Source of the DNA: Siphonodentalium dalli
Lineage: Eukaryota > Mollusca > Scaphopoda > Gadilida > Siphonodentaliidae
Reading direction: 5' to 3'
Length of the DNA stretch: 64,000 nt
NCBI GenBank assembly: GCA_032622095.1
Contig: CP136068.1
Location: 152,671,151 to 152,735,150, forward strand
Below the pieces are notes generated by a model. That model was not told the origin of the DNA. It saw nothing but the letters and a program-made list of their open reading frames with translations, and ran no database searches. The position numbers and the translations under genes are program-made. Positions 23,137 through 33,452 of this stretch are shown piece after piece. Positions within the stretch are counted from its first letter, which is position 1. Each line of letters begins with the position of its first letter.

Positions 23137-23353
23137 TACAGTAATGCTCTAATTAATCGACTTCTTAACCACAGCAGAATTATGGGTAACTTTTCAGGAT
23201 TTAATCGGAAATATGTCTTGTTGCCATTCATCGGAAAGCTCTCGGGGAGAGCTTTCCGATGAATGGCAACAAGCCATATTTCCGACTAAATCCTGAAAAG
23301 TTAACAATAATTCTGCTGTGGTTAAGAAGTCGATTAATTAGAGCATTACTGTA
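23137..23353. mobile_element. family G palindromic MITE, full length (217 bp)
   Basis: TA-CAGTAATGCTCTAATTAA...TTAATTAGAGCATTACTG-TA. Almost perfect palindrome over about 105 bp per arm, with centre GAAAGCTCTC / GGGGAGAGCTTTC. A few mismatches separate the arms (AATCGG vs CCGACT; AACAATAA). It would form a very long RNA duplex if transcribed. Confidence 0.92.
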
Positions 23354-23642
23354 CAGGGCAAGTATACATCAATGTCAGGTTAACTCTGAATGAAGATGAA
23401 CAAATTCATGCACAAAAATAGCATTACTCGGATTTTACTCCAGCTAATTTCCATTGCAAACTCATTAATACTGCCTGCCCCATTGTGTTTCACAAAATGC
23501 TGTATTACAATATATAATATGATATTTGTGTCTTATTTTAAATATATACTCCAACAAAATAAAACACAGAACAAATTATTTTCATAAATAAAATAATATA
23601 TACCATTCATGATTCATATAAAATACCACATTAGATTAGCAC

Positions 23643-23859
23643 TACAATAATGCTCTAAGTAATCGACTTCTTAACCATAGCAGAATTATGTGTAACTTTT
23701 CAGGATTTAGATGGAAATATTGCTTGTTGCCATTCATCGGAAAGCTCACCCCGAGAGCTTTCCGATGAATGGCAACAAGCCATATTTCCGACTAAATCCT
23801 GAAAAGTTACCCATAATTCTGCTTTGGTTAAGAGGTCGATTAATTAGAGCATTACTGTA
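23643..23859. mobile_element. family G palindromic MITE, full length (217 bp)
   Basis: TA-CAATAATGCTCTAAGTAA...TTAATTAGAGCATTACTG-TA, same length as the preceding copy. Centre AAAGCTCACCCCGAGAGCTTT. Confidence 0.92.
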
Positions 23860-24081
23860 GCTAAAGTTTGACGCACATGTACATGTATCTATGAAATTTT
23901 GCTTGATCTGTGACGTCGGTCTTACAGTGCTTCGATGGTCTATATTAAGGCTCAGTCTATGACAGTATTGTTTGTATGTGTGGTCCTACCTGGTATCATA
24001 ATATATCTTCGAGACAAAGTAATGTGGTCCATTGAAGTAATGAGAATGCAACTAGTGCCAATAATTTGATACAATGCGAAT

Positions 24082-24232
24082 CAGAACAGCATAATCGACT
24101 CCTTAACCACAGCAGAATTATGGGTAACTTGGGAGAGCTTTCCGATGAATGGCAACAAGCCATATTTCCGACTGAAAAGTTACCCATAATTCTGCTGTAG
24201 TTAAGAAGTCGATTACTTAGAGCATTACTGTA
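24082..24232. mobile_element. family G palindromic MITE, internally deleted
   Basis: Left end decayed (GAACAGCATAATCGACTCC). Left inner arm deleted, so TATGGGTAACTT joins GGGAGAGCTTTC. Right end GAGCATTACTG-TA intact. Confidence 0.75.
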
Positions 24233-24342
24233 CATGTATGAATGCAAACTGAGATTTTGCATGCGGGGGTCCTTGAAGATGAGCCCTGTCCCATGTTTTT
24301 GTGTCAAACATTCATACCCCACCCCGGGCTTACTGATGTGTG

Positions 24343-24787
24343 CAAGCCTGCAAATAGCGTGTCTGTCATTTGCAGAATGAGGTCCCCAGAGGGTGAATTT
24401 AGTGATGCTATCTCGCATAGCGGGCTAGCATCACCAAATTCACCCTCTGGAGACCTCATTCTGCTTAGGCCTCATCTTCTGGGAAGTATCTATAGTATTA
24501 ACTTAACATTGTTTTTAGTTACATTTCCCTTCTAGAAAGTTTGTATATCCCCTAATTTGCAGAAGATAAAATTCGTAATTGAGGTGCCCAATAGGTGAAC
24601 ATTGCCCACTTCAACTGGGGAACTTCAATCTGATCCTAGGTCTGCCATAGCAGTTGAGGGCCTTAGCAGAATGAGGTCCCCAGAGGGTGAATTTAGTGAT
24701 GCTAGCCCACTATGCGGGATAGCGTCACTAAATTCACCCTCTGGGGACCTCATTCTGCAAATGACAGACACGCTATTTGCAGGCTTG
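24343..24787. mobile_element. family F MITE, type copy (445 bp), perfect 8-bp TSD
   Basis: CAAGCCTGCAAATAGCGTGT to ACACGCTATTTGCAGGCTTG. Each end carries a hairpin: GAATGAGGTCCCCAGAGGGT + GAATTTAGTGATGCTATC paired with GCTAGCATCACC.. + ..CCCTCTGGAGACCTCATTC. The spacer has TTCTGGGAAGTATCTATAG. Flanked by GATGTGTG on both sides (24335-24342, 24788-24795). Eight-bp duplication suggests hAT or a similar superfamily; no transposase seen. Confidence 0.95.
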
Positions 24788-25190
24788 GATGTGTGTATAC
24801 AGTATTATATCTAACTGAATTTAATACCCCCCCCACCTGTAGGCATATGATGGGATTTAATACTTATCCAGTAAAATACTATTAAAATGTAATTTATCTC
24901 AATTTATAGCAATACATTATTTTAAATTAAACCTAATTTATTACATGGCCAACATAGCCTTAAAGTGACCTCCATTGTTAAATCCTGAATTACATTATAA
25001 ATATATTTTTATATCACTTGAAAGAGGGAGCTAAAATAGTCAAAATACACAGCTATATCAAAGTTGTACACTTAAATACACATAAACGTAACACGATGAT
25101 GTTTCATAACTGAAACTTTCACATGTGTCTCAATTTTGGGGGTAATATATATAGTTCTTATTTTTTACCCATATTACATATTGAAGTGGG
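24788..25190. other. no recognisable feature
   Basis: AT-rich intronic sequence before the 15-bp array. Confidence 0.4.
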
Positions 25191-25486
25191 TTCGTGTGAA
25201 GTGGGTTCATGTAAAGTGGGTACATGGGAAGTGGGTTCATGGGAAGTGGGTTCATGTGAAATGGGTTTGTGTGAAGTGGGTTCATGTGAAGTGGATTCAT
25301 GGGAACTGGGTTTATGCAAAGTGGGTTCATACGGAGGGGGTACATGTGAAGTGGGTTCATGTGAAATAGGTTCATGTAAAGTGGGTTCATGCAAAGTGGG
25401 CACATGGAAAGTGGGTTCATGGAAAGTGGGTTCATGGGAAGTGGGTTCATGTGAAGTGGGTTCTTGTGAAGTGGGTTCATGTGAAA
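25191..25486 (+). repeat. 15-bp minisatellite, about 20 copies
   Basis: Unit GAAGTGGGTTCATGT with variants (GGG, CAAA). As 15 is a multiple of three, several frames on both strands stay open, giving low-complexity peptides such as EVGSCEVGS. There is no start or splice context, so I treat it as non-coding. Confidence 0.92.
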
Positions 25487-25679
25487 TAAGATAAAAGTCT
25501 GTAACTATCATCAACAAGTACATGAAAAATATATACTGACTTTGCTCTTATTTTCATTATTAATACCTCTCCAATAACGAGATTTTGCATATCAAAACCA
25601 TTGTTATATAAAAAGTGGAATGACCGATAAAGTACAATCAGTCTAACACTTGCACTCAGCTGGTGTTTTACCATTTCAG

Positions 25680-25835
25680 TGCATAGTCCGACTTTTGTAT
25701 CAACCCATATACCCTGTGCCAATGCATTCTCTTATATATAGGTCGCCTCGCATATATAAGAGAATTCATTGGCCTAACAATTTTTCATCATTTGTTATTA
25801 TTTTTTACAATTTTAATAATTTTTTCTTAATAGGT
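25680..25835. mobile_element. family D MITE, reversed fragment
   Basis: TCCGACTTTTGTATCAACCC + ATATACCCTGTG, then a hairpin missing part of one arm and loop (25719-25772: CTTATATATA joins GGTCGCCTCGC), then the CCTAACAATTTTTCATC spacer. Both TTAA ends are absent. Confidence 0.75.
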
Positions 25836-26142
25836 GAAATAAAACTGCCACAGGATATCTCTCCATGTTAATGGCAGGGGTTAACAGCAAATTTGCCACA
25901 TTTGCCAACTGTTTTGTTTACCCTTATGAAGCTCACTGTTCTAAAATTCAATTCATTCTCAAGTTATATCCTATTTCTCACTAAGCCAGAGAATCGAAGA
26001 ATTAATGTAATGCTTGTTCATTCATGAATACAATGTAATTGTCATATATTCTTGGGCTATTTGCCAAGAACTGGTATCATTTCAGCTATTATACTGATGG
26101 CTCATTCGGCATATTGTGAATTTATTGTCAAATCTCCAGGTG

Positions 26143-26353
26143 TTAACCCTTTTAGTGCCAGGGGCCGATCTCATCGGCCCTAATATATGGTCTGTAGAGT
26201 GCCCTATTTTTTTTATTTTTATTTTTGGGTTAGGCCAATGCATTCTCTTATATATGCGAGGCGACCTATGGTCGACTCGCATATATAAGAGAATGCATTG
26301 GCACAGGGTATATGGGTCGATACAAAAATCGGACCTGGGACTCAAAGGGTTAA
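26143..26353. mobile_element. family D MITE (211 bp)
   Basis: TTAACCCTTTTAGTGCCAGG, palindrome GGGCCGATCTCATCGGCCC, short T-rich spacer, full H67 26235-26301, CACAGGGTATATGGG, and right end TCGGACCTGGGACTCAAAGG + GTTAA. Confidence 0.9.
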
Positions 26354-26730
26354 AGACATGTTATGTACTTGCTCGGGTGCATAAAACTGATAAGTTAGTA
26401 TTCAGGCACTATGCCAACTGGAGGAATGTAACAGTCTACTAACATCGCAGAAAATCTGAAGCTAAACGACCCTACCACTCCATAGAAAACATCGTCAGAA
26501 CTACGCTCAATATAAATATTTACTATTCAATTCGGGACGCATCTATCTGCGATAAACTAAAGAAAACGATTTCCCCATCGAGAGTCAGTGCAATGACGGT
26601 GTGTGTTGTCAACTTGGATATAAATTTGTTAATATTACTACTTCTATTTCTATTCGATCACCCTGCTGGAGTGTTTCACATCACTTTAAAGAGACACGCC
26701 ATGTTTCAGTGTCTGAATATCTTTCCTTTA
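26354..26730. other. no recognisable feature
   Basis: No gene or element end that I can support. Confidence 0.4.
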
Positions 26731-27000
26731 TTAACCCTTTCTATACTAAATGGGTTCTCCCACTCTGTTATAAAAGTACACATTGGAAATGTCTATTATT
26801 CATTTGAAGGGATGTTAATATATATGAGCAGACGGCAGCCAGACAAAAGATAATTCAAGTACAGAAGATATCATATTTATTGGTGGGAAATCTTTAGATA
26901 CATTGTATTAAGTTCAACAAACGACCTACACATGTATGGTTGTGTTTGTTGAACTTATTATCTGAACATTTCCTAAGGGAATTACTTGTCAATGAGTATT
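26731..27000. mobile_element. family C MITE fused to a D element
   Basis: TTAACCCTTTCTATACTAAA, TTCTCCCACTCTGTTATAAA, GAGCAGACGGCAGCCAGACA, then the C hairpin (26905-26975). After CAATGAGTATT the sequence turns directly into CAGTGCCAGGGGCCG of family D without a TTAA. Confidence 0.75.
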
Positions 27001-27230
27001 CAGTGCCAGGGGCCGATCTCATCGGCCCTAATTTACGGTCTGTATATTTTTTTTATTTTTTTTTATATGTTTTTCGGTTGAATTTTTTTTGGGTATGCTT
27101 AAGCATGCTATAGCGAATTTAAAAACAAACTGGATAAAACCTTAGGGGCATGTTATAACTCAAAACTATCACCAAGTATTCATAGTAATAATTTTGATGC
27201 CCATGAAAAACGTAAGATTCCCTGGCACTA
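27001..27230. mobile_element. family D-related element without H67
   Basis: CAGTGCCAGGGGCCGATCTC..GGCCCTAATTTACGGTCTG at the left; ..ATTCCCTGGCACTAAACC at the right, inverse of CAGTGCCAGGG. The interior has GCTTAAGCATGC and no H67 hairpin, so the D ends can exist without the cassette. Confidence 0.6.
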
Positions 27231-27605
27231 AACCTACAAAATAAGTCTGTTAAAGAATATAATTGGGAAGTGAGACCACCTGACCCATGTGTATTTTGGG
27301 ATGGAAATCAGGTCGGGTAGTCCCATGTTTTGATTAAATATTTTCTGTCATATTCACAATTTTTTTTTACATTTTCTTCGAAATGTACAATTCATATTTA
27401 AAAACATGAATAAATTACATAATTTCTTCAAGGTTGTGCTAAATAAATAATTGATGAAATTGGCATGTATTTTCATATAGATACTGACTGTGACGACGTC
27501 AATATGAGGATTGGACATGGGGACAACAATCTGAATATTAACACTCCCAAATATACTGTATTACGTTCTTTTCATATACATGTACACGTTGTATTGTATC
27601 ACAAC
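27231..27605. other. no recognisable feature
   Basis: AT-rich intronic sequence. Confidence 0.4.
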
Positions 27606-27870
27606 TACAGTAATGCTCTAAGTAATCAACTTCTTAACCACAGCAGAATTATGGGTAACTTTTCAGGATTTAGTCAGAAATATGGCTTGTTGCCATTCAT
27701 CGGAAAGCTCTCACTGGGAGCTTTCTGATGAATGGCAACAAGCCATATTTCTGGGTAATTTTTCAGGATTTAGTCGGAAATATGGCTTGTTGACATTCAC
27801 CGGAAAGCTCTCAGTGAGAGCTTTCCGATGAATGGCAACAAGCCATATTTCCGACTAAATCCTGAAAAAG
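27606..27870. mobile_element. family G element, partially duplicated
   Basis: TA-CAGTAATGCTCTAAGTAA, one full arm and return arm to CCATATTTCTG, then a second arm pair (27753-27870) ending CCGACTAAATCCTGAAAAAG. The right terminal CATTACTG is absent. Looks like one and a half copies. Confidence 0.75.
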
Positions 27871-27886
27871 GTAGTGGCATGAGGTT

Positions 27887-28279
27887 CAAGTCTGGATATA
27901 GTGTGTCTGCCATGCATAAATAGGTCCCCAGAGGGTGAATTTAGTGATGCTATCCCACACAGTGGGCTAGCATCTCCAAAATAAAAATCCTCTGGGAACC
28001 TCATTCTGCTTAGGCCTCAACTGGTGTGGGAGACCTAGGATCAGATTGAAGTTCCCCGTTGATGTTCACCCATTATTCACCTCGATTATGCAATTTATCT
28101 TCTGCAAATAAGGTGATATAGAAATTGAACAGAAGGGAAAAAGTAACTAAAAACAATGTTAATTTGAGACCATAGATACTTCGCAGAAGATCAGGCCTAA
28201 GCACAATGTGGTCCCCAGAGATTGAATTTGGTGATGCTAGCCCAATGCGCAAATGTCAGACATACTATATCCAGGCTTA
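27887..28279. mobile_element. family F MITE, degenerate (about 393 bp)
   Basis: CAAGTCTGGATATAGTGTGT to ACTATATCCAGGCTT. Left hairpin damaged (CAAAATAAAAATCCTC), right hairpin mostly deleted (GCTAGCCCAATGCGC). Confidence 0.75.
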
Positions 28280-28404
28280 ATTAGGTTCTTCTCATATTCA
28301 CTTATATGATATTGATTCTGCATGGGTAGGTAAAGTGCAGCTAAAATAGTTTTACACCATGTCACATACAATTTAGGATAACTATCTAACATTGTTAGCA
28401 AAAA

Positions 28405-29000
28405 TACATTAATGGCCTAAATAATCAACTCCTTGTGAACCACAGCAGAATTATTATTAATTTTTCGGGAAATATGGCTTGTTGCCATTCATCGGAAAGC
28501 TCTCATTGAGAGCTTTCTGATGAATGGCAACAAGCCATATTTTCAACTAAATCCTGAAAAATTACCCATAATTCTGCTGTGTTTAACCCTTTACCCAACA
28601 AACCGGCCAAATAAAGCTTCAACAGCCTAAAATATCTTCAGTCTTTCTCAATAGAACCATACAAATATGGGTATCATTGGAACCGGCTCCTTGACCACAT
28701 TGTGATAGTTACAGTTATGCCCTGTGCCAATGCATTCTCTTATATATGCGAGTCGACCATAGGTCGCCTCGCATATATAAGAGAATGCATTGGCCTAAAA
28801 AAAATCTTTTTTTAACACTTTTTACCATTTTTTCTTACATTCTTTAACAATTTTATAATTTTTAATGTGTTAAGCCAATGCATTCTCTTATATATGCGAG
28901 GCGACCTATGGTCGACTCGCATATATAAGAGAATGCATTGGCACAGGGCCCTTATGTTGGGTAAAGGGTTAAGGAGTCAATTATATAGGGCATTAGTGTA
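28405..29000. mobile_element. family G element split by a family A insertion
   Basis: G arms TGGCCTAAATAATCAACTCC to ATTCTGCTGTG at 28405-28580 and the G end GGAGTCAATTATATAGGGCA to TA at 28973-29000. The TTAA within G (GTGGTTAAGGAG in other copies) is the target of the A element 28583-28972. The A element is younger. Confidence 0.88.
28583..28972. mobile_element. family A MITE, type copy (390 bp)
   Basis: TTAACCCTTTACCCAACAAA to GTTGGGTAAAGGGTTAA. Order: left terminal arm with GGCCAAATAAAGCTTCAACA and ATGGGTATCATTGGAACCGG; CCCTGTG; full H67 28727-28793; spacer with TTTTTTAACACTTTTTACCA and TTCTTACATTCTTTAACAAT; full H67 28875-28941; CACAGGG; right end. Non-autonomous, piggyBac-like by its TTAA target. 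Confidence 0.93.
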
Positions 29001-29035
29001 CTACAATTATACTAGAATGGTCAAAATCAACTCAC

Positions 29036-29201
29036 AATCTTGTGTCATTGTCGTCACCATCGATTCTGTAAACTTTGCCATACATGACATATTCGAAGCT
29101 GTCCGCTCGTGATGGACCTGTATCTATCGGATTAAATTCACCGTCGTCTGGTACGCCATCCTCCCTGAGTGTTGTGGCGATAACCATTCGAAATTTGTCT
29201 C
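29036..29201 (-). CDS. POLR2H: POLR2H (RPABC3) exon 3
   Basis: 166-nt exon on the minus strand, acceptor TTGTTCTCAG and donor ATT|GTGAGTT. It encodes [15 protein letters not shown], then a variable acidic loop, then [20 protein letters not shown], the signature core of RPB8. It ends ...NDTR plus TT of a Leu/Phe codon, as expected before the family's RLSAYV segment. The three exons give about 107 of the roughly 150 residues usual for the family. The remaining C-terminal part (about 43 residues) was searched for by eye on the minus strand down to base 1 and not found, so the gene is partial here and probably continues beyond the left edge. The variable loop is shorter than in human RPABC3, a normal difference. 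Confidence 0.97.
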
Positions 29202-29617
29202 CTGAGAACAAGTAAGAATGAGAAATAAAAGGACGCTGACCATATTAGAGGTGGGCTGTCCCAATGGGATGAAGGATACCCCCCCCCCCCCCCAATGACA
29301 GACAGACATACTGATTTGAGTGTTGTAAAATATGTTAAGTAAAAAAAGGTGGATAACTCCATAAAAAAGTGGGATGGATATCATAATCGCAGGTACACAG
29401 GTTCCCATGGTAATAATTATCTGTGCCAAGTTAAAATAAAATTTGGAATGTGGCTTTACTAGAACAAAGCTAGTAAACGCACATACCAAACTTCATTCCA
29501 TTCAGTTGAGACTATCTAATGTTATCATCCAAAAACAAAAAGCGAATGGACAGATGAACATATGGCTAGACGGACGGATGGACGGACCAAAAACATAATA
29601 AGTCCAATTTTTAAACA

Positions 29618-29870
29618 AAAGCATTGAAATAGAGTGTCTGTCATTTGCAGAATGAGGTCCCAAGAGGGTGAATTTAGTGATGCTAGCCCACTATGCGGGG
29701 TAGCATCACCAAATTCGCCCTCTGGGGACCTCATTCTGCTGAGGTGTAAGCAGAATGAGGTCCCCAGAGGGTGAATTTGGTGATGCTAGCCCGCTATGCA
29801 GGGTAGCATCACTAAATTCACCCTCTGGGGACCTCATTCTGCAAATGACAGACACCCTATTGTAAGGCAT
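29618..29870. mobile_element. family F MITE, short-spacer form (about 253 bp)
   Basis: GCATTGAAATAGAGTGTCTG to ACACCCTATTGTAAGGC. As in 20567-20820 the two hairpins are joined by TGAGGTGTAAGC. Terminal CAAGCC partly changed. Lies in POLR2H intron 2. Confidence 0.85.
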
Positions 29871-29885
29871 GACTTTATAATTCGC

Positions 29886-30243
29886 TGGTTTGCAAGGTAA
29901 ACATCTTTCAGTTACTATCAAAGAAAATTGGCTATCAGGTACCGAACACCAATTCAAATTTGACCCGTATTGTGAGGGAAACCGTTGTCATCTTTCAATT
30001 ACTATCAAAGAAAATTGGCTATCAGGTACCGAACACCAATTCAAATTTGACCCGTATTGTGAGGGAAACCGTTGTCATCTTTCAATTTAATACTATCAAA
30101 GAAAATTGGCTATCAGGTACCGAACACCAATTCAAATTTGACCCGTATTGTGAGGGAAACCGTTGTCATCTTTCAATTACTATCAAAGAAAATTGGCTAT
30201 CAGGTACCGAACACCAATTCAAATTTGACCCGTATTGTGAGGT
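29886..30243 (+). repeat. 87-bp tandem repeat, four copies
   Basis: TACTATCAAAGAAAATTGGC starts at 29913, 30000, 30091 and 30178 (spacing 87, 91, 87). Units are almost identical, which suggests recent expansion. 87 is a multiple of three but the third unit has a 4-bp insertion that breaks the frame. Confidence 0.92.
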
Positions 30244-30325
30244 AATAAACTAACATACAAAATATGAGTCCAATAGAATACCTCAAAATATCATCTGGAA
30301 TTTATAAGTCAAAAAAGACCCATAA

Positions 30326-31128
30326 AGCCCCGGTTCCATATTCCCGATTTTCTGTCCCGAATTAGTATATTCGGCACCAATTCGGGACCAGACCAAATCG
30401 GCAGCATTCGAGATCATTCTGGACGCGTTTTATTCCAAAAAGCCGCCGAACTTATGCCGAATTATGACAAAATTTAATCGTCCCGAACATTGCCGAGTAT
30501 TCCAGAATGCTTCCGAATTTCTTCCCGAATGATCAAGAATTATCCCGAACTGATAACGAAATTTCGTGCGAGTGGCTGCCGAATTGCCCAGATTACTACC
30601 GACTTACACCGAATTGTTGCCGAATACCCCGAATCAATGCCGAACTGGTACCGAATTGATGCCGAATAAATACCGAATTGGTATTCAATTGATGCCTAAC
30701 GTCCCGAATCGATGCCGAATTTTGCAGATACACCGGTTCTCAGTATAAAAGCAGCCACACATGGCGAATTCTGGAATAATATACCGAATACTGCCGACTA
30801 CTCCAGAATATCCACCCGAATATTGCCGAATAATGCCGACTACTCCCGAATAGGTGCCGAATTGCTCCTGAATTTCTCCCGATGATTGACAATTCGGGAG
30901 CGATTCGGCTTGGTTCCCGATAGTTTTGAACATTTCAAAACTGTCGGGAGCGAGTCCAGAATTGTCCCGAATCGACCCCGATAGCACCGATATCCCCGAT
31001 CATGTTCGGGGGTAAAAATTCACTGTCCCGACTTGTCCCGAACTTACTCCACGATTTTTGCAAAATTATGATTCGGGAGTCATTCGGGAACATTCGGGGT
31101 GGGAAATCGGGGATATGGAACCGGGGCT
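30326..31128. mobile_element. Harbinger-like MITE (803 bp) rich in CCGAAT
   Basis: Inverted ends AGCCCCGGTTCCATATTCCC and GGGATATGGAACCGGGGCT with flanks TAA and TAC, close to the 3-bp TWA target of Harbinger elements. The interior is packed with degenerate TGCCGAATTGA / TCCCGAATNN blocks in one orientation at the left and the inverse (TTCGGGA) at the right. Confidence 0.75.
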
Positions 31129-31375
31129 TACCGGTAACTCTGGCAAAAATCATCGGGCCGAACACAAATTCGAACTTGTATGCCACCTGTATTTTCAAGT
31201 CTATTTTGGTATGACTAAGCCACATACCGAGTTTAGTTGTGATCAAATATTCCAAACTCAAGTTATCATTCGGAAACCATAATGTTGACAAACAGAAAAA
31301 TATGGACCATTTCTTTAAAACGAGCATGTAAAAATTGGCGTAAAAAAGGAGGTTCAAGTAACGTACAATTATTCA

Positions 31376-31543
<168 letters not shown>

Positions 31544-31724
31544 CTAAATGACACCCCAATCAATGCATGTTATTAAATATATCCTGTACGATTTAACACG
31601 TTCACTGCCGATGCCCAATCAGTCACATGCAAAAATTACGAGATAAATCATAGTCGGAGTGAACATGTTAACACCAGTAAATTATTTTTCTGAAATGGCC
31701 ATCATTTTAAAATTTTCCAACCTT

Positions 31725-31742
31725 GGGGGGGGGGGGGGGGGG
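31725..31742 (+). repeat. poly-G run (18 nt)
   Basis: Uninterrupted G tract in POLR2H intron 1, close to exon 2. Confidence 0.9.
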
Positions 31743-32276
31743 AGGTGTCATGTTGGAAATTTCCAACTTCTGGAAAGTTTGAGGTTCATGGAGGCTTGGG
31801 TGCATGTGGAATTTTCAAGGTGGCAATCCCCCACAATGGAGACCCTCAAGCCACGTCCCTGGAAACTTGCTGATGGGTAGTTATGATTCCCATTTATTCA
31901 TTTAAGATGATTGCTAAACTAATTATCTGAACAGACCTATAAATGATTGATTGGGAATTCATAGGGCATTTCTCTAGTTATATCAGGAGCTCTGGAAGCA
32001 ACTAAGGGGGCACAACTTCCAGAAAAGGGAACTTTTTGAGTCAGAGGTATTACAATAAATACTGAAAAGGCAATATTTTAGTAATCATATATAGGGCACT
32101 GTGCATAAACGTTCTGATAAATACCGTAATGGGTAAAATTTGGGTACCCCGAAAAGCAGATTTGATTTTAGGTGATAAATGCTAATAAGGTATCATTCGC
32201 ACAAGCTGTTATTTGTTAGTTCATTGGCAAAGTTTCAATAACTTTTCATTTTCATTTTGTACACCTTGAGGGCTTT
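31743..32276. other. no recognisable feature
   Basis: Intronic sequence; no element ends or open frames supported. Confidence 0.4.
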
Positions 32277-32721
32277 TAACCCTTTGGCAAGTAGAACGAC
32301 ATATATGTCGTCTATCGGTTGAGGAGTAGAACGACATATATGTCGTCTATCGGTTGAGGAGTAGAACGACATATATGTCGTCTATCGGTTGAGGAGTAGA
32401 ACGACACATATGTCATCTATCAGTTGAGGAGTAGAACGACATATATGTCGTTTCAGGAAGTGTTATTTTATGTAGACATAACTTCAATAAATCATCTGAT
32501 TTATAAAATGATTTGTATAGGAGTTATTTTGACTAATATGATGTCCCAAATGTATAAGGGCAATCGATTATGATAACACACGTAAAAAAAAAATGCTCAT
32601 ATTAAAATTAAAACAAATTATTGGACCCTTTTGACCCGAACTTGTTAATAATTATTGCTATGACGTTAAATTTACTCATGACGTCATGCATATGACGTTA
32701 GATACTATCCAAAGGGCTAAC
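32277..32721. mobile_element. TTAA-type element with internal 35-bp array
   Basis: Left end TTAACCCTTTGGCAAGTAG and right end ATCCAAAGGGCTAA (inverse of TTAACCCTTTGGAT with one change). It carries the 35-bp array at 32291-32455 and two CRE-like sites near the right end (TGACGTCATGCATATGACGT). Shares only the terminal decamer with families A-D. Confidence 0.7.
32291..32455. repeat. 35-bp tandem array centred on a 16-nt palindrome
   Basis: Five units start at 32291, 32326, 32361, 32396 and 32431. Each has GTAG-ACGACATATATGTCGT-CTATCGGTTGAGGA; ACGACATATATGTCGT is a perfect palindrome (one unit has ACATATGTCA). Confidence 0.95.
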
Positions 32722-32941
32722 CCTTTCATGTCAGGAGCTGTGCTGGTGGAGCATTAAAGACCCTGTGCCAGTGTATTCTCTTATATATGAAAATGCACTG
32801 GCTTACAAGGACAAGGTAAGTACTATTGTTAGGCCAATGTATTCCATTATATATGCGAGGTTCCCTATGGGAGACTCACATATATAAGAGAGGCACAGGG
32901 TTTTCGCAAACTTTCAGGAAGCTCCAGTCATGGGAGGGTTA
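32718..32941. mobile_element. family B MITE (224 bp)
   Basis: CTAACCCTTTCATGTCAGGA (shares its start with the preceding element's end) to CCAGTCATGGGAGGGTTAA. Two reduced hairpins: 32768-32802 and 32852-32898, the latter with loop GTTCCCTATGGGAGAC. Confidence 0.8.
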
Positions 32942-33452
32942 ATAAGTATTGCACAGCAAATGTCATGGACAGGACACTCTAATTTTAGGACACAATCAGC
33001 TGATTTTCTATGCCGATATGACTCACTCATGGTATACATACACAAGTACTTTACAATATTTCGGGAAAAAATGTTGTCGCCACATTAGTATTTTTATGCA
33101 TATTTACATTTATTTGTTCTGTTGTTTACAAAGGATTATGGAAACATGAAGATAGGGCCACTAGCCACATAGGGTTACCTGATAGTCACATAGTGCAGTG
33201 CTCTATAAACATGTATGGTGTCCCCAAAGGAGTCATGACAGAGACCACTTATCACCACCGTAGCTTCCTAATACACATAGACCCACTGTTGGCCAAACAA
33301 ATTTGTTTGCTGTTTTTGTTTGTCTTTATGAGCTGTCATCTTTCTGTCTTTATTATTTGTTTCTCATGACGACTTCAGTAGGTTGATTATGTGAGGAATT
33401 ATCAGGCTCAAACTTCATATATGCAATTATATTTTACTTCCCTGTCTTGGGT
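32942..33452. other. no recognisable feature
   Basis: Contains short words such as CTAGCCACATAGGGTTACC similar to the 35.3-35.8 kb element; otherwise unannotated intron. Confidence 0.35.

Noticed and set aside
23996-24418. 140-codon minus-strand ORF
   Set aside because: Spans G and F MITE arms; translation of inverted repeats, not a gene.
25123-25523. Repeat proteins in the 15-bp array
   Set aside because: Open in several frames on both strands simply because the unit is 15 bp and lacks stops; low complexity only.
1-29035. Final POLR2H exon on the minus strand
   Set aside because: I looked for complements of the RLSAYV, GGLLMRLQGD and LLMKKLAF segments and found no convincing match; it most likely lies beyond the left edge.
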